Shown here piece after piece: positions 43,318 through 53,518 of a DNA stretch of 64,000 bases. A program made the translations under genes and the position numbers. The first letter of the stretch is position 1; each line of letters begins with the position of its first letter. The stretch lies in the NCBI GenBank assembly GCA_015501055.1, contig JADNYV010000065.1, positions 1-64,000 of the forward strand, written 5' to 3'. The notes beneath the pieces are model-generated. The model did no database searches and was not told where the DNA came from. It was given only the letters and a program-made list of their open reading frames with translations. This DNA comes from Mucidula mucida. Taxonomy: Eukaryota; Basidiomycota; Agaricomycetes; Agaricales; Physalacriaceae.

Positions 43318-46165
43318 TTCGACAATGGCGAACTACGCTCCGACGCTATGACCCAGTGGTGCGAATCCAGAGGGATCGACTTTGAATTCACAGCTCCTTA
43401 CACCAGTGCACACAACGGACAATGTGAATGTACCCATCGGACAGTCATGAACAAGGCACGCACAATGCGCATCGCGGCGGACCTACCCCCAAATAGATGG
43501 GACGAGTTCTGTGTTACAGCGGCGTACCTCACAGCACGGACACCAGCAGTCGGTGCGAAATTCAAGACACCATTCGAAGCATGGTACAGACGGAAGCCGG
43601 ACCTCGCACATCTTCGCGAGATTGGATGCCGCGCGTTTGTCCTCATCCCTTCAAGAAATCCAAAAATCTACCAGAGGTCCATCGAGTGTGTCCTTATTGG
43701 ATATTCACAGAGAGCTAAAGCGTACCAATGCTACCACCGAGGGACGCACAAAGTCATTGAATCCTTCTACGTAAAATTCGTCGAATCACATCAAGACGTA
43801 CATTGAGCTTTCAAACCGAACACCACCATCAAATCTCCCAGTGTCGGCGACCCCGAAATCCCACCAATCCCCGAACCATCTACAACGCCCCCACCATCCT
43901 CACCATCAGATATCTCAAGAATCCCAACAACGTCCTTACATCCCTCATCAAACACGAACATACCTGACAGTACGATAGACGCGGGCCCAGAAACACCGTC
44001 ATTGAAGAATCTGGGTACCGACGGTAGAATAGAGGAGGAGCCGGAAACACCGTCATTGAAGAATCCGGAGGCCTCGGATAGATTACCACGAAGGTCCCCA
44101 CGGCTATTGCAGGAGGTTAGGGAGTCAATAGAGGCGAAGAAGGAACGGAAGCAGGCGGCGAAGGACAGACGACAGGCGAGGATAGAGTTGCGAGCAGCGT
44201 TACAGGACGAAGGGTTGGATGTTGATTTCCTTGATGACGACAACCCGTTTGACGAGCTGATTGATGATTTACTCATGGCATCAGAACAGGAGGACCGCGC
44301 GATGGACGAACCACCCAACCTGAAGGCAGCGCTACATTCCAAGGACGCAGACAAATGGGTAACTGCGATCCAGGAGGAGCTGAAGGGTCTTACCGATATG
44401 GGTGTATACAGACTCGTCCCGCGCAGCAACATACCAGCTGGCCGAAAAGTCCTGCGCTCGAAATGGGTACTCCTCAGGAAGCGGAACGAGCTCGGCAAAA
44501 TCAACAGATGGAAGGCTAGACTTGTGGTCAGAGGTTTCGAACAGGTCTTCGGACGCGACTACGAACGCACTGCCTCACCAACAGCACGCACAGAGTCTTT
44601 CCGTATCCTCGCCCATCTCGCTGGCTTTCACGACTGGGATATGCAACAGTTCGACGTCAAGCAAGCCTACCTGCACGGACTTCTTAATGAGGAGGAGACT
44701 CAGTGGATCGAGCAACCAGAGGGTTTCGCGGTGGAAGGAAAAGAGGACTGGGTGTGGGAGTTACAGAAGGGACTTTACGGGCTGAAGCAAGGAGGGAGGA
44801 TCTGGAACAAGACGTTGAACGAAGCAATGGTAGAATGGGGGTTCAAGCGATTACACAGCGAGTGGTGCGTATATTACAGGAAGACGGAAACGGGGATCGT
44901 TATCTGTGCTGTGCACGTGGATGACTTCCTATCCATCGCGTCTTCCAGGGAGGAGAACGACCGCTTTCTAGCCGAGGTCCGCACACGTTGGCAACTGTCT
45001 GTCGAGGACGCGAGATTCATAGTCGGCATCACTATCGAACGTGACCGCGCACAGCGACTCGTGTACTTGTCCCAGACCGCACTCATCGACAAAATCCTCC
45101 ATCGTTACCTATCACCCGACGCAAATCCAAAACTCATCCCTATGGATCCCAACCTCAAGCTGAGACGCCCATCGAAACTATCCACTCCAGATGCCGAGGA
45201 CTGCCCATACCGTAACCTAGTCGGCGGCCTGATGTATATCGCGATCGGCACACGACCCAACATCTCTTTTGCAGTATCCAAACTCGCAGGATTCCTCGAC
45301 TGTTATTGCAGCGAGCACTGGCGGGCAGCACTCGACGTGGCGAGGTACCTGAAGGGGACGCGAACCCTCCGTCTGCGACTTGGTGGCACCCAGAACTCCC
45401 TAATTGGCTTCACCGACTCATCATACGCCGATTGTTTGGACACACTGCGCTCAACGATGGGATACACATTCAATCTGGGAAGTGGCGCCGTCTCCTGGGC
45501 ATCGCGCAAACAGAAAGTGGTGGTAACCTCAACAACCGAGTCAGAATATATCGCGACGAGCGAAGCATGCAAGGAAGCAGTATGGCTTCGACAGTTATTT
45601 GGAGAACTAGAGATGTTGAGGAAGAAGGAGGCGACACCACTTCTCTGCGACAACAATGGCGCTACGTGCCTCGCATACGATCCCGCTTTCCATGCCCGCG
45701 TCAAACATCTCGACATCCGCTATCACTACGTCCGGGAACGCGTCTTCGAAGGCGATGTCACTGTCAACCGTGTCGCGACCGTGGACAACGTCGCGGATAT
45801 CTTCACGAAAGCGCTAGCACGGCAGAAGTTCACGACATTCAGAGATATGCTTGGAGTGGTATAGTGTCTCGGGCGAGGAGGAGTGTGGCTTTCGGATGCA
45901 CTTTGGCTTAGAGATGGACACGAGTCCATACTCGAGTATATTCGGACTCATCGTATGAGTAACTCTTACCTCAAACCCAATACTCAAGACTCGAGTCTTC
46001 ACTCGAGACTCTACTCGAATATCTACTCTACTCGAGAGTACTTCATGAGTCTCGAGTATTCGAGTACTCGAGTACGATCCGAGTATACTCGAGTATACTC
46101 ACGTATCAGCAAGCAAATTCAAACATAAAGACAGTGAAGATTAAAGTAAGTAGGTCGTAAGTGTA

Positions 46166-47512
46166 TCAAGTTATATCCATATCAGTAGCATCCATATCAG
46201 TAGTATCCTGAGGTGAAGAAGCAGGCTTGCGCCGTCGAACCAAAACTACCTGCTCAATCGTTTCATAGAGATCATCGTCATCATCGTCAATCTCAACATC
46301 ACCATCATGACCCGTGTCAAACTCTGAGACAGGATCCATACCATCGCGGAAATCAGAAAAGTCCATCTCCTCCGACTGTGCAACAGCCTTGCCCTTCCCC
46401 TTCCTCTTGGTCCACAAGTTCTCCTCAACATCATCCCCATCCTCGTCAACCACCTCATCCTCGTCAACCACCTCGTCCTCCTCGACAACCTCATCCTCCT
46501 CGACAACCTCCTCGACAACCTCCACCTCTGAATCGGAAACATCCATCGGTGCAGCATCCTCCGAGGAATCGTCACCTCCGTCTGCGTCTGCATCCGAATC
46601 CGTCCAGTCGGTCGAGAGGTCCTCATTCAAATCCTTCTTCCGTAACTTCCGATTGTGCAAGAACTTCGCAATCTTCTGCTCGGGGACAAGATCCTCAATG
46701 GCAAGCCACTGTCCAAGTATCGTGGTCTCTCGAATTGAGTCCGCAGCGAGATTGTGTCGTCGTTTGGAGACGACAAGACCACTGTGCGAGAAGAGTCGTT
46801 CGACATCAGTACTAGTGGCGGGACAGCTCAAGAAGTCGAGAGCCATCCGGGCAAGGGCTTGTTGTGGGGTGATAAACTCCGCATTGTGCGGTGCGGACTT
46901 CGAAACCCAGTAATCGATTCCATCGTCATCCGTGGCGTCCGCTGAAATAAAAGCATCGAATGGATCTGTCTGAGACACGGCTGGGAAGGAATGAACTGCA
47001 GCATAGATATCGTAGGCGTCGTCGTCCGAATCAACCTCGGGCGGAGGTGGGACTGCCTTGATGAGTGGCTTGTAATCCTCTTGCCAGACTTTGCGAGCGG
47101 CGCTGACAGCGGTATCGATCCACGCCTGCTCCCACTTCTGATTCGTGAAGTAGTGCCCGCGATGCTTCGGGTGTAGCACTAAACCAAAAATTAACAAGCG
47201 GTTGAACCAAAAGAGAGAAAACTCACGCATCGCAGTCTTCCACATCACGGAATCATCCGTTTTGGAGTAATACTTGTCCAGAACGATGAGGCCGCGCTGG
47301 ACAGCCTTGCGGACCACGACGGGGATGTCCGTTCGAAGCAGCTGCTTCTCGAGACCCTTGGTGAGCAGGTCGAACACGGGAATGACTTCGTGCAGCGTGG
47401 AGTACTTGCTCGACGAGAGAAGCACTGTCGCACGTTCTTGGGCAAGCAGTGCCTTACGACAATTTGGATGCCTCGTCTTTCGGTGACCGCCAGATGCAGA
47501 TTCTCGGTGCAC
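46166..47512 (-). CDS. hAT transposase, C-terminal half (copy 1)
   Basis: The open frame starts in the foreign block. Transposase homology begins at SSSKYSTLHEVIPVFDLLTK, runs through RGLIVLDKYYSKTDDSVMW, an in-frame 48 bp intron (47226-47179, GTGAGT...TTTAG), VLHPKHRGHYFTNQKWEQAW. It then reaches the hAT dimerisation domain: ALARMALDFLSCPATSTDVE, RLFSHSGLVVSKRRHNL, RETTILGQWL. An acidic repeat tail follows (VVEEDEVVDEDEVVDEDGDD). The BED finger and the N-terminal catalytic aspartates are absent, so the product could at most dimerise. True start unknown. Confidence 0.8.
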   Translation of the reverse strand: MHRESASGGHRKTRHPNCRKALLAQERATVLLSSSKYSTLHEVIPVFDLLTKGLEKQLLRTDIPVVVRKAVQRGLIVLDKYYSKTDDSVMWKTAMREFSLFWFNRLLIFGLVLHPKHRGHYFTNQKWEQAWIDTAVSAARKVWQEDYKPLIKAVPPPPEVDSDDDAYDIYAAVHSFPAVSQTDPFDAFISADATDDDGIDYWVSKSAPHNAEFITPQQALARMALDFLSCPATSTDVERLFSHSGLVVSKRRHNLAADSIRETTILGQWLAIEDLVPEQKIAKFLHNRKLRKKDLNEDLSTDWTDSDADADGGDDSSEDAAPMDVSDSEVEVVEEVVEEDEVVEEDEVVDEDEVVDEDGDDVEENLWTKRKGKGKAVAQSEEMDFSDFRDGMDPVSEFDTGHDGDVEIDDDDDDLYETIEQVVLVRRRKPASSPQDTTDMDATDMDIT

Positions 47513-47805
47513 TTTTCAACGGCCGAGTCGTCCCGGAGAGCATTGACTGGGGTCGGATGGGGCTGGCGGCAGCAACGTTTACGGGACGCGCGTCTGTCCT
47601 GGCTGCTTTGTACCGGGTGATGCGACGCTGGTGTCGTGTTCCACCAATGCCGGCGGGAACTTCACAGGCCGCTCACAAGTTGATCTGTGGCTCTCTGATG
47701 TCAGAACGGGAAATGCGGACTGTTGAGTACGGATTAGCTGAGTACTATGTGGACTGTTACGTTACAGTTTTCGGGCGCGCACCCCTTCTTCCTCACGGAC
47801 TGTAG
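47449..47805 (+). CDS. ORF of 118 codons in the foreign block of hAT copy 1
   Basis: Plus-strand frame MPYDNLDASSFGDRQMQILG ... TAQAAHKL-like (TSQAAHKLICGSLMSEREMR) ... EYGLAEYYVDCYVTVFG. Composition looks like a real protein and not an antisense shadow. It overlaps the first 64 bases of the transposase ORF on the other strand. Unrecognised; possibly a captured host gene fragment. A minus-strand ORF, 47977-47762 (MPLAKKRTKAMKAIQ), overlaps its end. Confidence 0.35.
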   Translation: MPYDNLDASSFGDRQMQILGALFNGRVVPESIDWGRMGLAAATFTGRASVLAALYRVMRRWCRVPPMPAGTSQAAHKLICGSLMSEREMRTVEYGLAEYYVDCYVTVFGRAPLLPHGL

Positions 47806-48030
47806 AGTATTCGTTTTTGTGGACGATTTTGTAGTTTTTTTGTATATTAGATGTATCATACTCTTCACCTGATGCGTCGTATGCGTCGCTTCGCAACAGT
47901 ACTCGCATCAGGTTTGTTTGTAGCACAACATTTTGTATGGCCTTCATGGCCTTTGTCCTTTTTTTTGCTAATGGCATTTTACCTAATTATGTGTGATCTG
48001 GACTGAAATTGTATAATGAATATGCCCTTT

Positions 48031-48098
48031 TGGCGCAGTGGTTATACTCGTTGTTGTGCTGATGCACAGAAATGGCTGAGCTCCGTGGGTTCAATGCT
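48031..48098 (+). ncRNA. tRNA-like Pol III promoter segment in hAT copy 1
   Basis: A box TGGCGCAGTGG (48031-48041) and B box GGTTCAATGCT (48088-48098), 57 bases apart. The B box lies in a T-arm-like hairpin GTGGG-TTCAATG-CTCAC. The acceptor stem does not pair well, so this is a degenerate tRNA or SINE-like piece, not a tRNA gene. Confidence 0.5.
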
Positions 48099-48377
48099 CA
48101 CGGGGTTCATTTTGTTCAAAAAATATATATTAGGAGCTGAATACTCACGAATACTCACGAATATAAGAATACTCATGAGTATTCACGAATATTTATGAGT
48201 ATGAGTCTATCGAGTATTCGTGGCCCCAAACTGAAACTCTAGACTCACCATAGACTCTAGACTCTACTCTACTCACGTGCGAGTATACTCTTGGCTTGCA
48301 TGATGAGTATGAGTTTATTCGTGAGTACTTTTTTTATTCTATACTCGCGTCCGACTCTACTTTGGCTCGAGGAGGAG

Positions 48378-48613
48378 TGTTGGTTGTCGACCACGTGATC
48401 CGCCAGCCTACAAGGCAGGATCGATCGGATGCTTTCCCTTAGTCTTTTCCACTACGACTAAGGGTAAGCATCCGCATTATTATGTACCGGCGATATCAGA
48501 CTGATAGATAGCACAGGCGTGTATTGACAGTCCGTATCGTTTAGGTACAATATAGTCTTTTCCACTACGACTAAGGGCGTGTATTGACAGTCCGTATCGT
48601 TTAGGTTCTAACA
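48378..48613 (+). repeat. copia 3' LTR
   Basis: 236 bp, two visible differences from the 5' LTR, followed by CCTGT. Confidence 0.9.
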
Positions 48614-49908
48614 CCTGTGTGTACGCTCTCTATGGTTACTCGGAGTTTCATGTCCTGCCCCTTTGTTCCCCAGATATACTTCCTTGACTTTTTTAACTCC
48701 GTCACAACTTCCACCGCAGCTTCCTTTGTCAACGCTCTGATCGCCATCACCTTCTCCTCCGTCGCTTCTCTCTCTCTCCGCTCCGGCATCCATGCTCTCA
48801 AAAATCCCACTGCTCTCGGCACTTTGTCCTCTCTTAGCCTTTGTGCAACCCACTCAGGCGTGTTTGGTTTGTATCTTTCTTTTGCAGGTTTTGATGGTAA
48901 AATTGTCGATGATATTTTAGATGCCTTAGTACCAGTACTATAAATAGATTCTGCATCTGACGATTCTTCCCTTGGCAACTGCTCCGGCAGGACTGCGTCT
49001 ACTGCGGGAGCTTCGCAAAACCCAACTCTTTGGCCAGCTTCTTCTTCGGTTATTCATTTCAGTCCATAGACCCCGAATCTGCTGGGGTCGACCCTTCTTT
49101 GGACAGAACCTGCTGACATTGCCATGTTCGCCACAGCTGAAGCAAAGTCCCTTTTGACGTGCATTGTCAATATCCATCGACCTGCTGGCTCCTCCATAGG
49201 TAACACCGGTGGCATCTCGTTGTGTGATTGGCGTCGGGGGTGGGTTCGTAGGATTGGCTCTCAATGTAGCCGCCTGCGGAGCTTGGGGCCGGGACTGCAT
49301 ACCGGGCCTTTTGCTCGCCATCCGCCTTCTCCACACCTGATCAATCTGGATGATCTGTGTCTTCCAATCCTTGTATTTCTCCGGCAACCCGTCTCAGCTG
49401 CCATAGATCTGATCGATGATCTTCTTGTTGATGTTGGCCTTGAGAAGTTGCACAACATATGTGTCATCCTTCGGATATTCTACCTGAGTGAGCAGAACCT
49501 CGAACTTCTGGAAAAAATCTTGAGCAGTGTCTTGCCCCTGGCGCAACCGCTTGATCTGACTTGCGCGTCTCGCGCGAGGTTGGAATCCACAAATTGTTCC
49601 TTCAGATGCTCCTTGAACTCTGTCCAGGAGACTGTCCATTCCTCTTCTTCCTCGTCAAAGTTCTGGTCCGTGTAGTTCTGGACCCATGCATCAACATGAT
49701 CTCCTCGGATGTAGGAGAGAACAACATCAATCCTTTCAGAGTCAGATGTGAGGTTGTTCTTCTTGTCACGGATGTATGTAAACATGGATCGCCACCAGCT
49801 CTTGTACTTGGACTTGTCCCCGTCATATTTGTAAGGTTTGTTGACAAGGAATCGGCCTTTAGGTTCAACATTGGCGTGATGAGCGGGTTCGGGTGCTTCG
49901 TTGGACAT
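48614..49908 (-). pseudogene. gypsy 2 gag and start of protease region
   Basis: ATG 49908 on the minus strand: KYDGDKSKYKSWWRSMFTYI, EEEWTVSWTEFKEHLKEQF, then frameshifts at about 49560 and 49400. A zinc knuckle, CFSCGEHGNVSRFCPKKG, has its histidine changed to asparagine. Further down IYSTGTKASKISSTILPSKP leads to the copia insertion point. Confidence 0.8.
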
Positions 49909-50506
49909 GGTGAATTGGGGTGATGGGATTGGAGAGTGAAAGGGTGAAAGTGGGGATATGGGTGATGCGGGTTTGGATGAAACGGGTGAGGGAATAGAGG
50001 TTTGGATGAATAAGGGGGAATTGCCTAGATCTGCAATAGAATCCAGGACTTGGTAGGGTGGGGAATGATGGTGTGTATTGTAAGGTAAGTAAAGTAGGTA
50101 GGTATCATAACTGTCTACGCTATTTTACCGACTACTGACTATGTATCTACGGAGCCCAAGAGCTCGTCACAAGTTTGCAATTGCCCAGCCGACGTCCCTC
50201 TAGTGTGAGGTAAGCCAAAGTTTTCCTGAGAATGGGGGTTGACCCGTAAACAGTGCCCACTGAAGTGCAACTGCGAAAAGTTTGTTCTTGTGAGAGCGGC
50301 AAGTTTCAGCACCCGAGGCAGTTATCTCTAACTGTTAGCCGGCGCTACTGGGACCAATACACATGTATGCGGACGTGCGCTGGGATTAGGATTCCGTCGA
50401 TCTGTAAACAGAAAAGGGGATGGGGGAATGTGCGATGATCAAACAGCAAAGTGCTGATCGACGATCAGGGATGTGTGGTAGGTGGTAGAAAGTAGTTCCG
50501 ATCTTC

Positions 50507-51034
50507 TGTTAGCGACTGACTAAGCCACGAGACTCAACCAGGTACCACAGCAAGAACTAAGGGAAAAAGTGTTCGTGTTCGTAAGACTAGGCTAGGCCAG
50601 GTGTATAAACGAGATCGGAACTAAAGTACAATGATACTACACTACTGCTTATATACTAGTAAGTCTGTGTTTGGGACTCCTTGTCCATACGCGTTTCCAC
50701 TAGGGATGCTCCATGCCCTTGACCCAGTGTTGTATGCTACTAGTCTGTGAAACCATTAAATATAAGTGGTAACTGCATGTAAGTAATAATACTGAAACGA
50801 CCATGTGTGCTACGAGTGTCGGCGGTGTGTATACAATAGGGAGTCCATGAGGTATCGGCATGTATGATGGCATCCATGTGTTGGGTGTGTGTCCGACATG
50901 AGTACGGCTTTGGTAATGAAAAGGAGTACGATCGGTGACGAAACAGATGATGAAACAGTCCGTTGGTTGATAAGACAAGCCCCCAATAAGATATGATAAG
51001 ATGTGAAAATGTGAAAATATGGCAATTCATAACA
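50507..51034 (-). repeat. gypsy 2, 5' LTR
   Basis: 528 bp on the minus strand, followed (50493-50504) by the self-complementary primer site. Flanked by GAATC at 51035. Confidence 0.88.
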
Positions 51035-52148
51035 GAATCCAGCGAACATCTGCACTACCTCTCCACCTTCTCTTCCATATTACTGAACGCAACAACATGG
51101 GTGATTCCGTATACGTGATTTCCGCGCTGCAGACATTCATTCGCTTGTTCTCCAGGGCAAACTCCATTTCTCTCCACATGCAGCTTTCCGATGAACTCAT
51201 TCCCGAGCTCAGGTCGCTCATGGATGATGCCGATATTTCCCATGCAGACGGAGTTCATACTGCTCGAGTTCATATCGACAACAACATGTTCGGGCGAAAG
51301 ATTCTGGCGGCCATACCGAACGTTGAAGTCTTAGAAATGGAAATGTCATTGTTGGCAGTCAATAATTGGCTCATTGATACACCAATGGCAGGTCATCGCC
51401 TGCGCAGTTTGCGCCTTACGGGCCACTGGTCTGTCATACCACTTGACCAAGTATTGCACATACTAGATCGCGCGCCACTGCTTGAGACCCTCAAAGTTCC
51501 TCGGATCTTTGTTGGCTCCTCTGTTGGAACCCTTCGTATGGTAACTCATGCGCGTCTATCGATGTTCCACCTCGCTCATGCGAAGACGGATAAAAATGAT
51601 GCTGTGTTCGGTCATCTGACACTCCCCGCTCTGCGCTTTCCACCAATCATGGCCCCGTACAAGTAACATGGTGTTTCTGGAGCGGTCTGGTTGCAAGTTG
51701 AAGTTACTTGCATTTCGTCGATGCCAAATCGACGAGAGACTCCTTGTGGAAATGCTTACGGCTCAACGAACCCTCATTACCCTTCGGCTCGATTTTTGTG
51801 TTGGCAAAACGGCTCAAAGCGAGAAGCCCATTCCGATGCCTACCCTTGAATTCCTTTCTTCAGACTCGATGGGTGGCTCAGACCGTCCATTACCCGCGTT
51901 TATGTTCCTCACAGTCCTGGTACATCCGCAACAGTTAGAGGCTGTGAAGCGGCTGGTGCAGTCGCGTTCTGCAGAACAAGCCAAGAAGTGCCGTATCGCG
52001 GCCCTCAGAAAAGAAGCAGCGGTGTTGGGGCGCCGATCCGGGTGACGATCTCAACAACGATGAAATTCAGAAGGACCAGCATGCCGCCCTTTTTAAGGAC
52101 TTCGTGAGCAACGGTATTGACATCAGTATTTCTTACACGGGAAGCTAA

Positions 52149-52498
52149 TTGCTCTGTATTGCCTCATTTAGTGCCCGAACCTCTGTCGTATCATGAACCG
52201 TCTACGTACAAGCCACCTCACTTATAAGAGAGCATAACGATGAGGTAAGAAGAGGCATTATGCTGAAATGTCATGTAAGTTGGTGAAACACGCAATCCAC
52301 ACGTCGCCAGAGTCGCTTGAATATTAAGTGTATCGCAATTGTATACATAAAGCGCGCTTTTAGGGTTTCTGGCCATGCCCCTTTGAGATGAAGAAAGCGA
52401 CGATCCTGGGACGACACCTTTTCGTACCGCACAATGATTTACACTATTGGCCTTGTTCTTGTTCTATAGTGCAGCACAGCATCTATTGTTCCTTGTTC
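52149..52498. other. intergenic, nothing recognised
   Basis: Gap between F-box D and H4; two copies of TTGTTCTATA near 52450 and 52495. Confidence 0.4.
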
Positions 52499-52505
52499 TA
52501 TAAAA
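52499..52505 (+). promoter_or_regulatory. TATA box of H4
   Basis: TATAAAA 54 bp before the ATG at 52559. Confidence 0.5.
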
Positions 52506-52558
52506 CAACACCTACCGCCTCCTTCCTACATTATTCCCATATTCGTCTCTTCATCGCC

Positions 52559-53213
52559 ATGGTCTCAATCGCTCGCGAACATCTACGCACCTTCCTCTCC
52601 GACCCAATCACCGCCTACGACCCCTCCGAGTCATATCAACCAAACATGCATCCCTCAAGTCCGACGTGCTGGCCCAACGGTCCTGACTTTGATTTCCCAT
52701 GGGCAAATCCATGCGACGAATGGGCGTTTCAGGTGCTCGAGCTAGGCGGGGGTTTCAGAGTCCTTTTGAGGCGCACGAGAGCCACGCTTGGGAATGGACA
52801 GCGATTAGACGAATACGTCTGGAGCATCCATCTCCTCGATGTGAATTTGAGAGCAACGTTCTGTAAGTTGTTCTCAGGTTTCCACGGAACAGTCATTCAC
52901 TACGTCTCCAGGCTTGGCGCGCACATACTTTCATTCCCCAAATATACAGAATTTGTTCAACTGGACGAGCGCTCATAAGGACCGAGTCTGGGTACTCGAG
53001 CTATTGAAAATATCCCTTGAGAGACGATACACGATTGATGCCCTCCATTTGCCTATCGTTGTTCCTGGGATCTGGGGTGGCGCACAGGAGTGGGAGGGAG
53101 AACAACAAACGTATCATGTGATTGCGCCCAACGGTACAAAGTTAGAGAGAGGGGAGAACATGAGGGTGGATGAGGTTTTGGAGTTGTTCATTCGCGAGAA
53201 TGGTGGCGTGTAG
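52559..53213 (+). CDS. family H member H4 (unknown function), intact
   Basis: ATG 52559 (preceded by ATCGCC). Exon 1 to 52862, 49 bp intron (52863-52911, GTAAGT...CTCCAG), exon 2 to stop 53213; about 201 residues. Family pattern: N-terminal helix (AREHLRTFLSDPI), CWPNGPDFDFPW, FQVLELGGGFRVLLRRTRAT, YVWSIHLLD, then ARTYFHSPNIQNLFNWTS, RVWVLELLKISLERRY, QQTYHVIAPNGTKLERG, VLELFIRENGG. It is the cleanest member in the window. No catalytic motif, signal peptide or membrane helix. Unknown function. Confidence 0.65.
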
Positions 53214-53518
53214 CTCGCCGTCCGGGTGCTTTAAAGGAGAACATCTTACAACTGCGAAGCCTTTGATACAATGTTTTTGCTTGATAATGCAGCCTACTGA
53301 AAGTATGAGAGGAACTCAATCGTAACCTCAGTATATGGGGTAAAGGAAGGCCAGGGATTCGAGTGAAACTAGCACCCAGCCACAAGCCCAGCCATTTTAT
53401 CTTTAGTCGTCAGGTCGAACCGTACCTTTACGAAAGGTATGCGCGCTTGGATGCAAACGTTGATTCAGAATGGCACAAATGAATAAGCAGCTACACGCCT
53501 CCCTTGCGAGCATATGCC
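53214..53518. other. intergenic, nothing recognised
   Basis: Convergent gap; no ORF of interest. Confidence 0.4.

Larger units (their letters stand above)
27639..45864 (+). pseudogene. copia gag-pol, split by the KDZ element, one TGA
   Basis: The N-terminal part is 27639-29880: a Gag region, zinc knuckle TCGNCGGLGHGKRWC (CX2CX4HX4C), protease WLADSGASVHV with intact DSG, the HHCC integrase head (GVWHRRLGHP ... CSSCILGKQ), and the core start VAVDLTGP. The KDZ element enters at RFD|NGE, the second catalytic aspartate of integrase. The frame resumes at 43318 with NGELRSDAMTQW and HNGQCECTHRT (third acidic residue). A TGA at 43804-43806 is followed in frame by RT (from about 44290; HVDDF catalytic motif at VHVDDFLSI) and RNase H (TTESEYIATSEACKEAVWL) to stop 45864. 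The product would act as capsid, protease, integrase and RT in virus-like particles. Little else is damaged. Confidence 0.88.
45909..48359 (-). mobile_element. hAT element, copy 1
   Basis: Ends TAGAGATGGACACGAGT and, at the other side, the complement of TAGAGTCGGACGCGAGT; 8-base target duplication CTTTGGCT (45901-45908 and 48360-48367). 2451 bp. Inserted after the copia RNase H stop. Subterminal arrays of ACTCGAGT-type palindromes (45925-46095) and ACTCACGAATA/CTCATGAGT motifs (48140-48345). Holds a C-terminal transposase gene, a foreign-looking middle block and a tRNA-like segment. Confidence 0.88.
27285..48613 (+). mobile_element. Ty1/copia LTR retrotransposon with KDZ and hAT insertions
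   Basis: LTRs 27285-27520 and 48378-48613, 236 bp each, TGTTGG...CTAACA, differing at two positions that I can see (about 27323 and 27396). Target duplication CCTGT (27280-27284, 48614-48618). One gag-pol frame is recovered across the KDZ insertion, with one in-frame TGA. A GAGGAGGAG polypurine tract precedes the 3' LTR. Inserted in the minus-strand protease of gypsy 2. Confidence 0.92.
24308..51034 (-). mobile_element. Ty3/gypsy element 2 (minus strand), host of the nest
   Basis: 5' LTR 50507-51034, 3' LTR 24308-24801, target duplication GAATC. Reading down the minus strand: primer site (50493-50504), leader, gag (49908 to about 48950), protease (48619-48940 and, after the copia insertion, 27284-26896). 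Then comes an inverted block (26895-25706), the integrase C-terminus and chromodomain tail (25705-24802), and the 3' LTR. RT, RNase H and the integrase core are missing at the inverted block. Same family as gypsy 1. Confidence 0.88.
23735..52148 (+). pseudogene. F-box gene D, split by the 26.7 kb transposon nest
   Basis: The 5' part is 23735-24307: MAMNFEQSAARITDVVPVNF, coiled coil, and SPVRAPPGEILIKIFLYYVA in place of the usual LP.EVL. Two TGA codons in a row (24155-24160) stand at the VCRRW site, the first at the same codon as in gene C. The frame then runs on to TALQSRI, where gypsy 2 enters (duplication GAATC 24303-24307 / 51035-51039). It resumes at 51040 with QRTSALPLHLLFHI and HRLRSLRLTGHW, LLETLKVPRIF. 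A stop at 51664 and a frameshift near 52030 follow before the ending FKDFVSNGIDISISYTGS at 52148. Dead before or after insertion; the shared TGA suggests before. Confidence 0.8.

Noticed and set aside
46213..46913. Pro/His-rich and Ser-rich ORFs opposite the hAT transposase
   Set aside because: Shadows of the acidic repeat tail; same in both hAT copies.
48019..48112. functional tRNA gene
   Set aside because: A and B boxes fit, but the acceptor and D stems do not pair.
24308..51034. two separate gypsy elements flanking an unrelated region
   Set aside because: The GAATC duplication at both outer ends and the continuous F-box frame show a single outer element.
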